Part shown: positions 1 through 12,068 of the stretch, one piece after another | Numbering within the stretch: the stretch's first letter is position 1 | Layout of the letters: the number at the start of each line of letters is the position of its first letter | DNA from: Balanoglossus misakiensis | Taxonomy: Eukaryota > Hemichordata | Assembly (NCBI GenBank): GCA_040954595.2 | Contig: CM082591.2 | Location: 7,750,001 to 7,814,000, forward strand | DNA length: 64,000 bases | Direction of reading: 5' to 3' | Notes under the pieces: generated by a model | The model's database searches: none | What the model was told of the DNA's origin: nothing | The model's input: only the letters and a program-made list of their open reading frames with translations | Translations under genes and position numbers: made by a program

Positions 1-7
1 ATACATA

Positions 8-38
<31 letters not shown>

Positions 39-54
39 CATACCTACATACATA
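1..54. repeat. (CATA)n microsatellite at the window edge
   Basis: A run of CATA/TACA tetranucleotides with a few interruptions. It lies upstream of the first visible XDH/AOX exon and is simple intronic or intergenic repeat. Confidence 0.9.
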
Positions 55-297
55 TACGCACACATCAAGAGTGATTTTACAAAGTAAAAAGTCGTCAAAC
101 AGTTCAACCCATGGACATCAGCTTGCCCTATAAAAGTCAATGTATTTGATAGTAGGAACAGATACTTTTCCTAGCTGTTTCCGTTGACGTTTTTGTCAAA
201 TTTTCGGTCTGGTTATATTTTAATGCTCATATATCACACAACTATACATTGGATACATCATTTTGCTTAACATACCTATCCTGCATGTTCAATATAG

Positions 298-486
298 GAA
301 CAATTCATCCAAAGCCATGGGCTACAGTGTGGCTTTTGTACCCCAGGCATGGTGATGAACATGTACACATTGCTACGCAACAATGCCTTACCAACGAAGG
401 AAGAAATAGACTACGCTTTGAGTGGCATGATCTGTCGATGTACTGGATACAGGCCGATATTACAGGGAATGTACACCTTTTCACAG
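298..486 (+). CDS. XDH/AOX exon: second 2Fe-2S domain
   Basis: Reads [20 protein letters not shown] and continues to [12 protein letters not shown]. All four cluster cysteines of the alpha-helical 2Fe-2S domain (CGFC and CRC) are present at normal spacing. The exon starts after ...caatatag and ends before gtagag, phase 0 to phase 0. Confidence 0.92.
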
Positions 487-2716
487 GTAGAGACCACGCT
501 TGAACCTTGTGACATGCTTCGAAACCATGCACTCAGATATGAACTTGAAATATTACGTACGTAGAAACAAAAATCAAGCTACACCAGTGCAAGAATAAAC
601 TGTATAACGGTTAGTTAAAGAAACATACAATTCTAACGAGTTACCACTTCACATTGGAATTTCTGTAAAAACAAACACTTTTTTATTCTACGGTAGGACT
701 CTTGTTGCAAGAAAAACGACGGAGTGGGGTGTTGTCGTTCTAATGGTGGAGTCTGTGAAGAGACTGTTGACACGGATGAAAATGATAAACCAATGAAAAG
801 CGAGACTCAGGATATCATATTTCCTCCAGAGCTGCTCGTAAGTGATGTCTACATGTACCATCGATAGCTAGTTATTTCTATCCACGAACACTGGGTGTGA
901 ATTGAATTTAAAGGAACACAGTCACCTCTAACTTACACGTGTGAAAGCCTATGGGTGACCATGTTGTGGTGCACGTTTTCGCGTGGCAACCCCTTGAAAA
1001 TATTTCTTTGGATAAGACAGGCTAAGTGTATTTTCATATTTTTCATGGGTTATAGCTCATTAAAACTTTCAACAGATGACAAATTTTCGACTTTGCTCCT
1101 GATTGTTTATCAACTGACGTAAAGTACAAACAATAGCTATGCAATTACCGTACTCCTAGTCTGTCGCCCAGTGACACCAATCGGAAAATGGTATCAACCA
1201 CACCAAGGTGGGCGGAAGTTGGACCTGGCGCTTTTTTGCCATGACTCAAATTACAGTAAACGCCATATTGGAATATCTGCCAACTTTCCCTCGATTTTGT
1301 AAAAAATCGCGCGACCTACACATGGCGAATATGTTTTATTCTGAAAGAGTGACCTCAAAGCTACCAATTTATGTATAAATCAGCTAGGCCGGATTTCTCC
1401 TTTAAATCTCAATTTGCCTTGGTAATATTAGCTTTGTTTGTCAAGGAATACAATCATCTCTAATTTACACAAGGTTATGTCCATATACCGGTAAAGTGCA
1501 GGTGTCAAAGTCTTTGGACTATCCCAGACACTCTGTGGGCATCCAGAAGAGAGCCCACAAGCGCCGTCTGGGTAACCGAGACTAGGTAACAGTAGCAAAA
1601 TGTGCATGTATGTGACTCCAAAATGAATTGACTATGTCTTTGCCAGAAAGATGTGCCTACTGACAACGTACGCCAGAGCCCGAAACTGAAAGAGAGCCGA
1701 ATCTACTGATAAGGATTGAATATCAATTCATATTCTGTTATTTCACAGACTAACCAAGATTTGCATACTGGCACCTTTATGTGTAGAGGTCCCCGTGTCT
1801 TGTGGATTAAACCGACATCGCTGCGTCAAGCATTAGAAATTAAACAGCTGGAACCGAACGTGCAGCTGGTTGCAGGAAACAATGACATAGGTATGTATTA
1901 TAATCAGCACACTGACAAAGCTTATCAACGAGGAATTACGCATTAAATGTAGCCGGTTGAAACAAGAGACTAATTATTTTGGACACTGGGATGGACAAAA
2001 CAATATATACTACCTCAACCTTATAAATACATATTTTAGCTTAAAATTGTGTTTCCCATGAGGATCCATACACACAGCTGCAGACAGACGACCACCACCT
2101 TTTAAAAATTTACAAAAACGCAATGTGCATGTGCTTCACCGTGACGCATTAATTGCAGGGTTGAACGCGCTGCTGCAAAAGTCGAGCCATGCCATCATGA
2201 TGTCGGTGTGTGACGTTCATGAACTCCGAAAGATTGACGTTGGGGAAGACGATGTCAGCGTTGGTAGTGCGGTTCCCATGTCTGAAGTTATCAACACTTT
2301 TGACACACTGATATCTAAACTTCCAGGTAAATGCCACCACACATTTTCAACCACATGGAAAAAAAGGATGCCTGAAAGTTTTTGAATATCCCTTTGGTTG
2401 TGCGCTCATTCACTCACTCACCTACCAACAGAACAACAGAACAATCAATCTTAGAAAGTGGTAATCCTAACACACCTTGCTCATCTTTGCCATTAAATGA
2501 CTTTACTATCGACGTGCTGTACATGTGTCTCAGCTTTGACAACATTTGATGATGAAATACTTCTTTTTTACAGCATTGAAGACTCGTGTTCTAAAAGCGT
2601 TGAAACAGACGATACTATGTGTTGGTGGACCACAAACAAGAAACACTGCTGTAATTTTATTATATTTCCATCTATTCATCCATCCATCTATCTATAGCCA
2701 TCCTTCCATATGTATG

Positions 2717-2750
<34 letters not shown>

Positions 2751-2786
2751 CGGGTATGTACCGGTATACCGGTATGTACGTTATAA

Positions 2787-2867
<81 letters not shown>

Positions 2868-5800
2868 ATGTATGTATGATGTAGAATAGAAACATTAATT
2901 ATCACTTTTAACGCCTTTTTAGACACTCGGTGGGCACCTTGTTGCAGCTCTGGTGACCTCTGATATTATCCCACCACTCATCGCTGCGGGTTGTGAAGCA
3001 GTACTTGTTGGAAACAAAGGTAAAACTATTCAGCAGCAGTAAATTCCATAATATGAGTATTAGTTCGAAAACGCTACATGCCCAGGTTTTTGAGTTCACA
3101 AATCCAGCATCCCAAAGAAATACAAGTTTTTGATATTATAGACTACCCGTTTGTATTCATTTTAATGGAAATAAACTTTAAACAGGTGCTTCAAGGAGGA
3201 CTATTGCAGCACAAGAATTGTGTTTACCCGAGAGGAAGGTAGCTGTTCGTGCCGACGAAATTGTGCAGTCCATCATAATTCCCCTCACAAAACCAGTAAG
3301 TTGTTGACACCGATTGACACATGTGTGGAGGACATATTCATGTAGTGGGATCATTATGTGCACCATATATAGTAGCGTACTATACACATACACACATATA
3401 CCCCGTGTAGCATAATCGGGAAGCGCAGTGTACCTGTCCACCTTCACACTTACTTGTTGATGTAAGAGTTGAAGACGTTTTGGAACTCGGTATCGCATTC
3501 ATGATTCAGTGCCAACACCCCACGCACACATTCACCATTATATCTAAACTGTGACCATCATTATCAAGCATTTTGTCATGTTTTGCCATGTCATTTGTGA
3601 TATACACACTTTATGGTGAACTTTTCTGTAGTTTTCTATGCTACATACAAGCTAGCGCTGGCTGTGCTGGAAGATTTAATAGCCCTGATAGCAATGTTCA
3701 TGTATTACTTTCACATTGATTCTTGACAGGACGAATATTTTGGGTCATATCATACCCGCACTCCACACAGAAGGGACAATGAACTCGACGTTGTCAGTGC
3801 AGGTATGAGGGTTCGCCTCAACCGTAGTGCGTATGCATGTACCATTGATGACCTACACGTTCGTTATGGTGGGATTGGATTGCTCGCATCGAAAAGAATC
3901 CAGGATGATGTACAGGTTTTGAAGAACAGGTTGTTAGAACTATTGTAGTTTATATTGATTCATATTTGTTCTGTTATCCGTAACCACGTTCTCGTCGATT
4001 ATTTTTAATTTTCGTCATTTGTTGATAAGAGAAGTACCAGTTGCAAGATCTCATGAGACTTATTTGATTTTCGTCATTATGGGTTATTCAAGCGTTGTAT
4101 GATACTAGAATAGTTGCACTTCATCAAACCTGTAACTTTTGTGGATATATAGTGAATCAATGTTCAACCACACACCTTCCATCCCATTTGAAGACACGAG
4201 AGTGAAAAACTCGGTGTTTACCATTTATTCATTTTGGCAAGATTTTTACTCTCATACCCTACAAACGGGATGAAATTTGTGTGTGGTCAAACGTTGATTC
4301 ACTATATATCTACATGTAGAATAACATGAACTGTGTCTTGTATGAAACATAATTACTAGTAATGGAAAAAGGGCAACGAGAGAGATACTTTGTCCCTTTA
4401 ACCATTCAGAGGCACGTATTGTACAAGTAGCTGTTTTATAACATGTGTATGAAAATGGTTGGTTTGAACTGCCTGTTATAATATGTAAATATATTTTATC
4501 TCAATTAAGAACGTGGGACGAAGCAATTATTGAAGAAATCTGTGGAATTCTACACAAGCATTCCAACGTTATAATAACATCAAGCGAAGTGACACGTGAC
4601 AGTGCCAGCATGAATGAATCGAAAGAGTTTAAAATGATGACCATGAAGAATTTTTTCTTCAAGTTCTTTTACATGGTCAGAAAAGAGACGGGCCAGGAAA
4701 TGATAGATACTGACGGACGAATGAGCTTATGTCCTACCCAAGCAATTAAAGGAACACAAATCTGGCAGGTACAAACTGACTATTGGTATTGACCAAATTT
4801 TCGTATGACCTTATCTTGGAAGGTATTTGCCAAATGTGTATTTTGGCGGCATCACAATACATGGTAATAGATAGATGTGCTTATAGCATGTTTGAAAATC
4901 TGAAAGCATCGTTGTGAACGGCTGCAAGAGGACAAAGTAACACGACGACCTAAAAGGAAACCTTGGTCATTGCACTAATTAACACGTTGTGCACGTAAAA
5001 TGACAATGAAGTTGGTCCATTGCTTTAAATGAATAAATCATAAAACTGTATCTTCTGGGAGTACTGAAACTGATGTCAGACAAAAATCCAATATGAATTA
5101 CGTCATTTTGCAGAGTAATACACTGGGTGCAGTCGGAGAACCAATCGTGAATTCAGCATCTCGGGAGCTCACATCTGGCGAGTTAATGTTTCAGGATGAC
5201 GTACCAAGAAGGGAAGGTATATCACACAAGCTTTTATTAGTTAACACGTCGTGTACGAAAAAGAACCCCTCACACCAAGGACATGTAAAAACTAAAATTT
5301 AGTCCGATGTTGTTTTTTTGTTTGTTTGTCGGTCTGTTTGTTTGTTTGTTTTGGGGGGGTTACTACAGGCGGCAACACATGGCAGAAAATTTGCTTCTGT
5401 GTTTGATATGTCAATGTATAAGAAATCTAGGCACCCCCATTTAAAAAATAACAATAAGCCAAAACTTCATCATTCCCTGCACGAGGATTGAAAAATTAAT
5501 CGTTTAATGTTTGACTTGACACTAATTGTAAATCTTTATTTGCATGATTATTTATCAGATGAACTGTTTATGGCCCTGTTGACAAGTAGTCGACCACACG
5601 CCAAGATAAGGTAAATACGGCTGTTTTGTTTTGTTTTGTTTTTGAAATGGTCCCACCCAATTAGACTCCTACGATCGCTTATTTGGTGGGTTTTCCTGTA
5701 TTTCGGATTTTATTTTTTGCTAGACATCGACCAATATTATAATTCAAAATTGCCGCCAATCTCTGTGCTAACTCTATGAAAAAAAATGAAAATAATGATT

Positions 5801-7484
5801 TGTATGAAAACAGGATACAGAACACCGTGTGTTCTTGTTTTCAAAAAGGCACCCAGAGGAGAATTTTTATCCTAAAATCTGTCCTCAAGGGATATATGTG
5901 ATAAATGTTAAACCAATATCTTATGTTTGTAGATCAGTGAACACCGCTGCAGCCTTGGCAATGGACGGAGTAGTTGCCTATGTTGATGTACATGCAGTCA
6001 CTGGACAGAATTACAACAAGAATACTAAAGAAAAGGTTTTTGCTGAAGATGAGGTATGCCAAAGGACAAAGCAAGTTTACTTTCTATGCTTCTATACTTG
6101 AAAATGTTAATCATTTTAAATAGTACGACCGTTCATTTTGCTGAAGGAAAGGTTCCGAGCAGCAGGTTGCCCTTTTGTCAAAAGTTTTTCTCGTCAAGAG
6201 CCTTTATTCAGACCTGTCTGCAGGACCTATTCTTTACTATCAATCATATGATCTGGCCATGTGTCCCATGGCGCTGGCATTTCCAGATGACGGGCAAGCA
6301 ATATTTCGGCATCCAGTAAAAGTTTTTCCGAGTATATTTTTACTTTAGAGCCGCCGAACATGTAACATGTATCAAATATGGTGCCTCATCAGCCTCGTTG
6401 CATTTCGTTTGCACAGTTTTTGTCTTCACCATGTAAGTCCACGTTGCTGAAGTTGCCGGTCATCTGGAAATTTGAATGCGAACGTAACTGCTGCCTGAGC
6501 GCGTCTGATGTCTTTTGATATCGAAGAATTGCTTTCAAGTCAAAAGGACGATGAACATATACGTACATCAGTGCACATCAACTTGCAAAATGGATAAGGT
6601 CAATTTTGATACATCTGGCACAGAGAACCATTGAATTTTGCATACACTAAAACACTGTATGGTACGGGTTGTACTGAACCCCCTTTATGTATGTCATTTC
6701 AAGGCGCCCAAACTCACGGTGTACAGGTTTCCCCTTTCACTGCGGACAGTTTCAAGACCCACCCCCCACCCGCCCCCAATGTTATAAAAACGAAAGATGT
6801 CAGCTCATTCTGTATTGTTTTTCAGCTGAGTGGTTACGATCAATCGTGTCATGGTTTGAAAGCCAAGTATAATTTGCAATGCAAACATGCCGGTAGTAGA
6901 GATGCAAGATGTATAATAATAAGGTTTATCACAAAAATACTGCAAAGTATGCACGAGGTCATTAGCACCACATATCGCCCGTAATATCTGGAGTAAACAT
7001 AGTCAACTTCTCTCAGACCCGGCACAATTTGTGATGCAGTGTGACGCAATACGGGCTCCTGTATTATTTCTACAGTTTTGTCTTGTCAGAAGTAATTCTA
7101 TAGTCACTCAGAAGACAATGCGCATGTGATGTGATGTGGAAATTTCAGTTATTGTATGTTATATTTCGTTGTAATGTGGATCCCAACGACTATCAAATAT
7201 GGGCCTTTCCTTTCAGCACCATTCGACTCTCTAAGAATCAGAGGACCTACTTTGATGTACTTAATATTACATAACGAAAGTATGTTGGTGCCTCGGCCCT
7301 AGGCCTCCAAATTACTGACTCCTGTACTTGTTGCGGTTTTCTAATAGTCCATTCTCACTCACAGGTAAAATACGTCGGTGAGGTTATCGGTGGTATATTA
7401 GCTACGAGCCAGCAGATTGCCAGACGTGCTGTGAAGTGCATAGAGGTGACATACGAAGACCTTGTGGCCGTACTCACCATTGAG
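298..7484 (+). CDS. Xanthine dehydrogenase/aldehyde oxidase family molybdo-flavoenzyme, partial (13 exons)
   Basis: Spliced fragment of a cytosolic molybdo-flavoenzyme that hydroxylates purines or aldehydes through Mo-pterin, two 2Fe-2S clusters and FAD. Exons I read, all with AG/GT borders: 298-486, 697-837, 1749-1890, 2159-2326, 2574-2650, 2923-3019, 3186-3295, 3730-3929, 4510-4768, 5114-5216, 5559-5610, 5933-6053, 7365-7484. Every phase matches its neighbour, giving 1,779 nt (593 codons) with no stop. They cover the second 2Fe-2S domain, the whole FAD domain and the start of the Mo-pterin domain. The first 2Fe-2S domain would lie left of the window. The last ~600 residues, including the Mo-site residues, are not found on the right. 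The FAD loop is divergent (TLGGHL where XDH has SVGGNI; AOX has SLGGHI), so I cannot choose between XDH and AOX. Family assignment is firm; whether the gene is functional is open. Confidence 0.88.
1749..4768 (+). CDS. XDH/AOX exons: FAD-binding domain
   Basis: Seven exons (1749-1890, 2159-2326, 2574-2650, 2923-3019, 3186-3295, 3730-3929, 4510-4768) align in order with the CO-dehydrogenase-flavoprotein-type FAD domain. Landmarks are [11 protein letters not shown] (first FAD loop), [30 protein letters not shown] (second FAD loop), [33 protein letters not shown] and VRYGGIG, then the linker ending [12 protein letters not shown]. Phases run 0/1, 1/1, 1/0, 0/1, 1/0, 0/2, 2/0. The ~270-bp intron between the third and fourth exons holds a large TATG/TG microsatellite. 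Confidence 0.85.
2676..2882. repeat. Compound TATG/TG microsatellite
   Basis: Long (ATCC)n, (TATG)n and (TG)n tracts between two XDH/AOX exons. They produce apparent reading frames of Tyr-Ile-His-Thr or Met-Tyr-Val-Cys runs that are not genes. Confidence 0.95.
4140..4401. mobile_element. MITE-like foldback element, truncated copy (GGACAAAGT family)
   Basis: Intronic copy of a family also present at 30541-30992. It has an internal inverted repeat: TGGATATATAGTGAATCAA on the left, and its complement TTGATTCACTATATATC on the right. The right end is AAAGGGCAACGAGAGAG...TTTGTCCCTTTAA. The matching left outer end is missing here. No coding capacity, so it is probably non-autonomous. Confidence 0.7.
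5114..7484 (+). CDS. XDH/AOX exons: start of Mo-pterin domain
   Basis: Four exons (5114-5216, 5559-5610, 5933-6053, 7365-7484) encode the linker and the first part of the Mo-pterin domain: [44 protein letters not shown] and [13 protein letters not shown] up to [13 protein letters not shown]. The donor after ATTGAG (gtatgc) is intact, so splicing should continue. No following exon of this domain was seen in the rest of the window on this strand. Confidence 0.85.
5310..5358. repeat. (GTTT)n microsatellite
   Basis: GTTT tetranucleotide run followed by a short G tract, in the intron after the exon ending at 5216. Confidence 0.85.
6279..6471. repeat. Inverted-repeat pair in XDH/AOX intron
   Basis: ATTTCCAGATGACGGGCAA at 6279-6297 is matched, with one mismatch, by the reverse complement of 6453-6471. 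The ~155 bp between contain no recognised gene. It may be a small MITE, but no target duplication was identified. Confidence 0.45.
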
Positions 7485-7608
7485 GTATGCTTCAAATGTG
7501 TATTTTCATCAGGTGGTGAAGGAATTTGATTAGATTATTTCATTTATAACCAATACATCCTGTAGCACAATGTCTATCAGAAACATATCAGCATTTTGTT
7601 TGATAGGG

Positions 7609-7783
7609 GTACTACGCGCGTCAAAGAGACCTGCCATATACGTTGGTAGCCAACGTGTATGGCAGGTCTGCAACAAATATGGCAGGTCGGCCATGTTATA
7701 CACTTCCTGCCATATTTGTTGCAGACCTGCCATACACGTTGGCTACCAACGTATATGGCAGGTCTCTTTGACGCGCGTAGTAC
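7609..7783. repeat. Nested palindrome with 78-bp perfect arms
   Basis: 7609-7686 and 7706-7783 are reverse complements of each other around a 19-nt loop (7687-7705). Within each arm GACCTGCCATATACGTTGG is itself followed, after TAG, by its near-perfect complement, so hairpins are nested inside a larger hairpin. It is AT/GC mixed and has no coding capacity beyond shadow frames. It sits 125 bp after the last XDH/AOX exon and 80 bp before the 112-bp array. Most likely a foldback/MITE-type insertion or an inverted duplication. Confidence 0.85.
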
Positions 7784-7863
7784 TCTACTATTTTGTTTTG
7801 CAATTTGTTTATGTGTGTGGTCTGTTGCGCCAACAAATACCACAACGTTTACAAAGTCGGTTA

Positions 7864-10800
7864 TTCAACCCACAACCTCCCAATTTTCAACACACGTTCC
7901 CCAAATTTCCCCAAATTGTTATACATGGCCCAGCATGTATGAAGCGTAATCAAGGCCAAAATTCAAAACCACATTTTCAACCCACAACCTCCCAATTTTC
8001 AACACACGTTCCCCAAATTTCCCCAAATTGTTATACATGGCCCAGCATGTATGAAGCGTAATCAAGGCCAAAATTCAAAACCCCATTTTCAACCCACAAC
8101 CTCCCAATTTTCAACACACGTTCCCCAAATTTCCCCAAATTGTTATACATGGCCAAGCATGTATGAAGCGTAATCAAGGCCAAAATTCAAAACCCCATTT
8201 TCAACCCACAACCTCCCAATTTTCAACACACGTTCCCCAAATTTCCCCAAATTGTTATACATGGCCAAGCATGTATGAAGCGTAATCAAGGCCAAAATTC
8301 AAAACCACATTTTCAACCCATAACCTCCCAATTTTCAACACACGTTCCCCAAATTTCCCCAAATTGTTATACATGGCCCAGCATGTATGAAGCGTAATCA
8401 AGGCCAAAATTCAAAACCACATTTTCAACCCACAACCTCCCAATTTTCAACACACGTTCCCCAAATTTCCCCAAATTGTTATACATGGCCCAGCATGTAT
8501 GAAGCGTAATCAAGGCCAAAATTCAAAACCACATTTTCAACCCACAACCTCCCAATTTTCAACACACGTTCCCCAAATTTCCCCAAATTGTTATACATGG
8601 CCCAGCTTGTATGAAGCGTAATCAAGGCCAAAATTCAAAACCCCATTTTCAACCCACAACCTCCCAATTTTCAACACACGTTCCCCAAATTTCCCCAAAT
8701 TGTTATACATGGCCCAGCATGTATGAAGTGTAATCAAGGCCAAAATTCAAAACCCCATTTTCAACCCACAACCTCCCAATTTTCAACACACGTTCCCCAA
8801 ATTTCCCCAAATTGTTATACATGGCCCAGCATGTATGAAGCGTAATCAAGGCCAAAATTCAAAACCCCATTTTCAACTCACAACCTCCCAATTTTCAACA
8901 CACGTTCCCCAAATTTCTCCAAATTGTTATACATGGCCCAGCTTGTATGAAGCGTAATCAAGGCCAAAATTCAAAACCCCATTTTCAACCCACAACCTCC
9001 CAATTTTCAACACACGTTCCCCAAATTTCCCCAAATTGTTATACATGGCCCAGCATGTATGAAGTGTAATCAAGGCCAAAATTCAAAACCCCATTTTCAA
9101 CCCACAACCTCCCAATTTTCAACACACGTTCCCCAAATTTCCCCAAATTGTTATACATGGCCCAGCATGTATGAAGCGTAATCAAGGCCAAAATTCAAAA
9201 CCCCATTTTCAACTCACAACCTCCCAATTTTCAACACACGTTCCCCAAATTTCCCCAAATTGTTATACATGGCCCAGCTTGTATGAAGCGTAATCAAGGC
9301 CAAAATTCAAAACCCCATTTTCAACCCACAACCTCCAAATTTTCAACACACGTTCCCCAAATTTCCCCAAATTGTTATACATGGCCCAGCTTGTATGAAG
9401 CGTAATCAAGGCCAAAATTCAAAACCCCATTTTCAACCCACAACCTCCCAATTTTCAACACACGTTCCCCAAATTTCCCCAAATTGTTATACATGGCCCA
9501 GCATGTATGAAGTGTAATCAAGGCCAAAATTCAAAACCACATTTTCAACCCACAACCTCCCAATTTTCAACACACGTTCCCCAAATTTCCCCAAATTGTT
9601 ATACATGGCCCAGCATGTATGAAGCGTAATCAAGGCCAAAATTCAAAACCCCATTTTCAACCCACAACCTCCCAATTTTCAACACACGTTCCCCAAATTT
9701 CCCCAAATTGTTATACATGGCCCAGCATGTATGAAGCGTAATCAAGGCCAAAATTCAAAACCCCATTTTCAACCCACAACCTCCCAATTTTCAACACACG
9801 TTCCCCAAATTTCCCCAAATTGTTATACATGGCCCAGCATGTATGAAGTGTAATCAAGGCCAAAATTCAAAACCCCATTTTCAACCCACAACCTCCCAAT
9901 TTTCAACACACGTTCCCCAAATTTCCCCAAATTGTTATACATGGCCCAGCATGTATGAAGCGTAATCAAGGCCAAAATTCAAAACCCCATTTTCAACCCA
10001 CAACCTCCCAATTTTCAACACACGTTCCCCAAATTTCCCCAAATTGTTATACATGGCCCAGCATGTATGAAGCGTAATCAAGGCCAAAATTCAAAACCAC
10101 ATTTTCAACCCACAACCTCCCAATTTTCAACACACGTTCCCCAAATTTCCCCAAATTGTTATACATGGCCCAGCTTGTATGAAGCGTAATCAAGGCCAAA
10201 ATTCAAAACCCCATTTTCAACCCACAACCTCCCAATTTTCAACACACGTTCCCCAAATTTCCCCAAATTGTTATACATGGCCCAGCATGTATGAAGTGTA
10301 ATCAAGGCCAAAATTCAAAACCCCATTTTCAACCCACAACCTCCCAATTTTCAACACACGTTCCCCAAATTTCCCCAAATTGTTATACATGGCCCAGCAT
10401 GTATGAAGCGTAATCAAGGCCAAAATTCAAAACCCCATTTTCAACTCACAACCTCCCAATTTTCAACACACGTTCCCCAAATTTCTCCAAATTGTTATAC
10501 ATGGCCCAGCATGTATGAAGTGTAATCAAGGCCAAAATTCAAAACCCCATTTTCAACCCACAACCTCCCAATTTTCAACACACGTTCCCCAAATTTCCCC
10601 AAATTGTTATACATGGCCCAGCTTGTATGAAGCGTAATCAAGGCCAAAATTCAAAACCCCATTTTCAACCCACAACCTCCCAATTTTCAACACACATTCC
10701 CCAAATTGTTATACATGGCCCAGCATGTATGAAGCGTAATCAAGGCCAAAATTCAAAACCCCATTTTCAACCCACAACCTCCCAATTTTCAACACACATT

Positions 10801-12052
10801 CCCCAAATTGTTATACATGGCCCAGCATGTATGAAGCGTAATCAAGGCCAAAATTCAAAACCCCATTTTCAACCCACAACCTCCCAATTTTCAACACACG
10901 TTCCCCAAATTTCCCCAAATTGTTATACATGGCCCAGCATGTATGAAGCGTAATCAAGGCCAAAATTCAAAACCCCATTTTCAACCCACAACCTCCCAAT
11001 TTTCAACACACGTTCCCCAAATTTCCCCAAATTGTTATACATGGCCCAGCATGTATGAAGTGTAATCAAGGCCAAAATTCAAAACCCCATTTTCAACCCA
11101 CAACCTCCCAATTTTCAACACACGTTCCCCAAATTTCCCCAAATTGTTATACATGGCCCAGCATGTATGAAGCGTAATCAAGGCCAAAATTCAAAACCCC
11201 ATTTTCAACCCACAACCTCCCAATTTTCAACACACGTTCCCCAAATTTCCCCAAATTGTTATACATGGCCCAGCATGTATGAAGCGTAATCAAGGCCAAA
11301 ATTCAAAACCCCATTTTCAACCCACAACCTCCCAATTTTCAACACACCTTCCCCAAATTTCCCCAAATTGTTATACATGGCCCAGCATGTATGAAGTGTA
11401 ATCAAGGCCAAAATTCAAAACCCCATTTTCAACCCACAACCTCCCAATTTTCAACACACGTTCCCCAAATTTCCCCAAATTGTTATACATGGCCCAGCAT
11501 GTATGAAGCGTAATCAAGGCCAAAATTCAAAACCCCATTTTCAACCCACAACCTCCCAATTTTCAACACACGTTCCCCAAATTTCCCCAAATTGTTATAC
11601 ATGGCCCAGCATGTATGAAGCGTAATCAAGGCCAAAATTCAAAACCCCATTTTCAACCCACAACCTCCCAATTTTCAACACACATTCCCCAAATTTCCCC
11701 AAATTGTTATACATGGCCCAGCATGTATGAAGCGTAATCAAGGCCAAAATTCAAAACCCCATTTTCAACCCACAACCTCCCAATTTTCAACACACATTCC
11801 CCAAATTTCCCCAAATTGTTATACATGGCCCAGCATGTATGAAGCGTAATCAAGGCCAAAATTCAAAACCCCATTTTCAACCCACAACCTCCCAATTTTC
11901 AACACACGTTCCCCAAATTTCCCCAAATTGTTATACATTGCCCAGCATGTATGAAGCGTAATCAAGGCCAAAATTCAAAACCACATTTTCAACCCACAAC
12001 CTCCCAATTTTCAACACACATTCCCCAAATTTCCCCAAATTGTTATACATGG
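7864..12052. repeat. 112-bp tandem repeat array (~37 copies)
   Basis: A highly homogeneous direct array with a 112-bp period. Recognisable landmarks are CAACCCACAACCTCCC, CCCCAAATTTCCCCAAATTG and CAGCATGTATGAAGCGTAAT. Two adjacent units near 10690-10810 lack 10 bp. Marker variants (GAAGTG instead of GAAGCG; AGCTTGT instead of AGCATGT) recur at 784-bp spacing, which is seven units, so higher-order copying has occurred. Apparent short reading frames inside it are by-products. The array begins 380 bp after the last XDH/AOX exon. Confidence 0.97.
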
Positions 12053-12068
12053 GATACAGCTATACGGG

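Noticed and set aside
2546-2926. Open frames of Met-Tyr-Val-Cys or Thr-His-Thr-His runs
   Set aside because: They are translations of TATG/TG microsatellites within an XDH/AOX intron. The true exon on the plus strand is only 2574-2650.
7864-12052. Possible CRISPR array
   Set aside because: Units are homogeneous throughout, with no unique spacers, and the surrounding genes are spliced animal genes.
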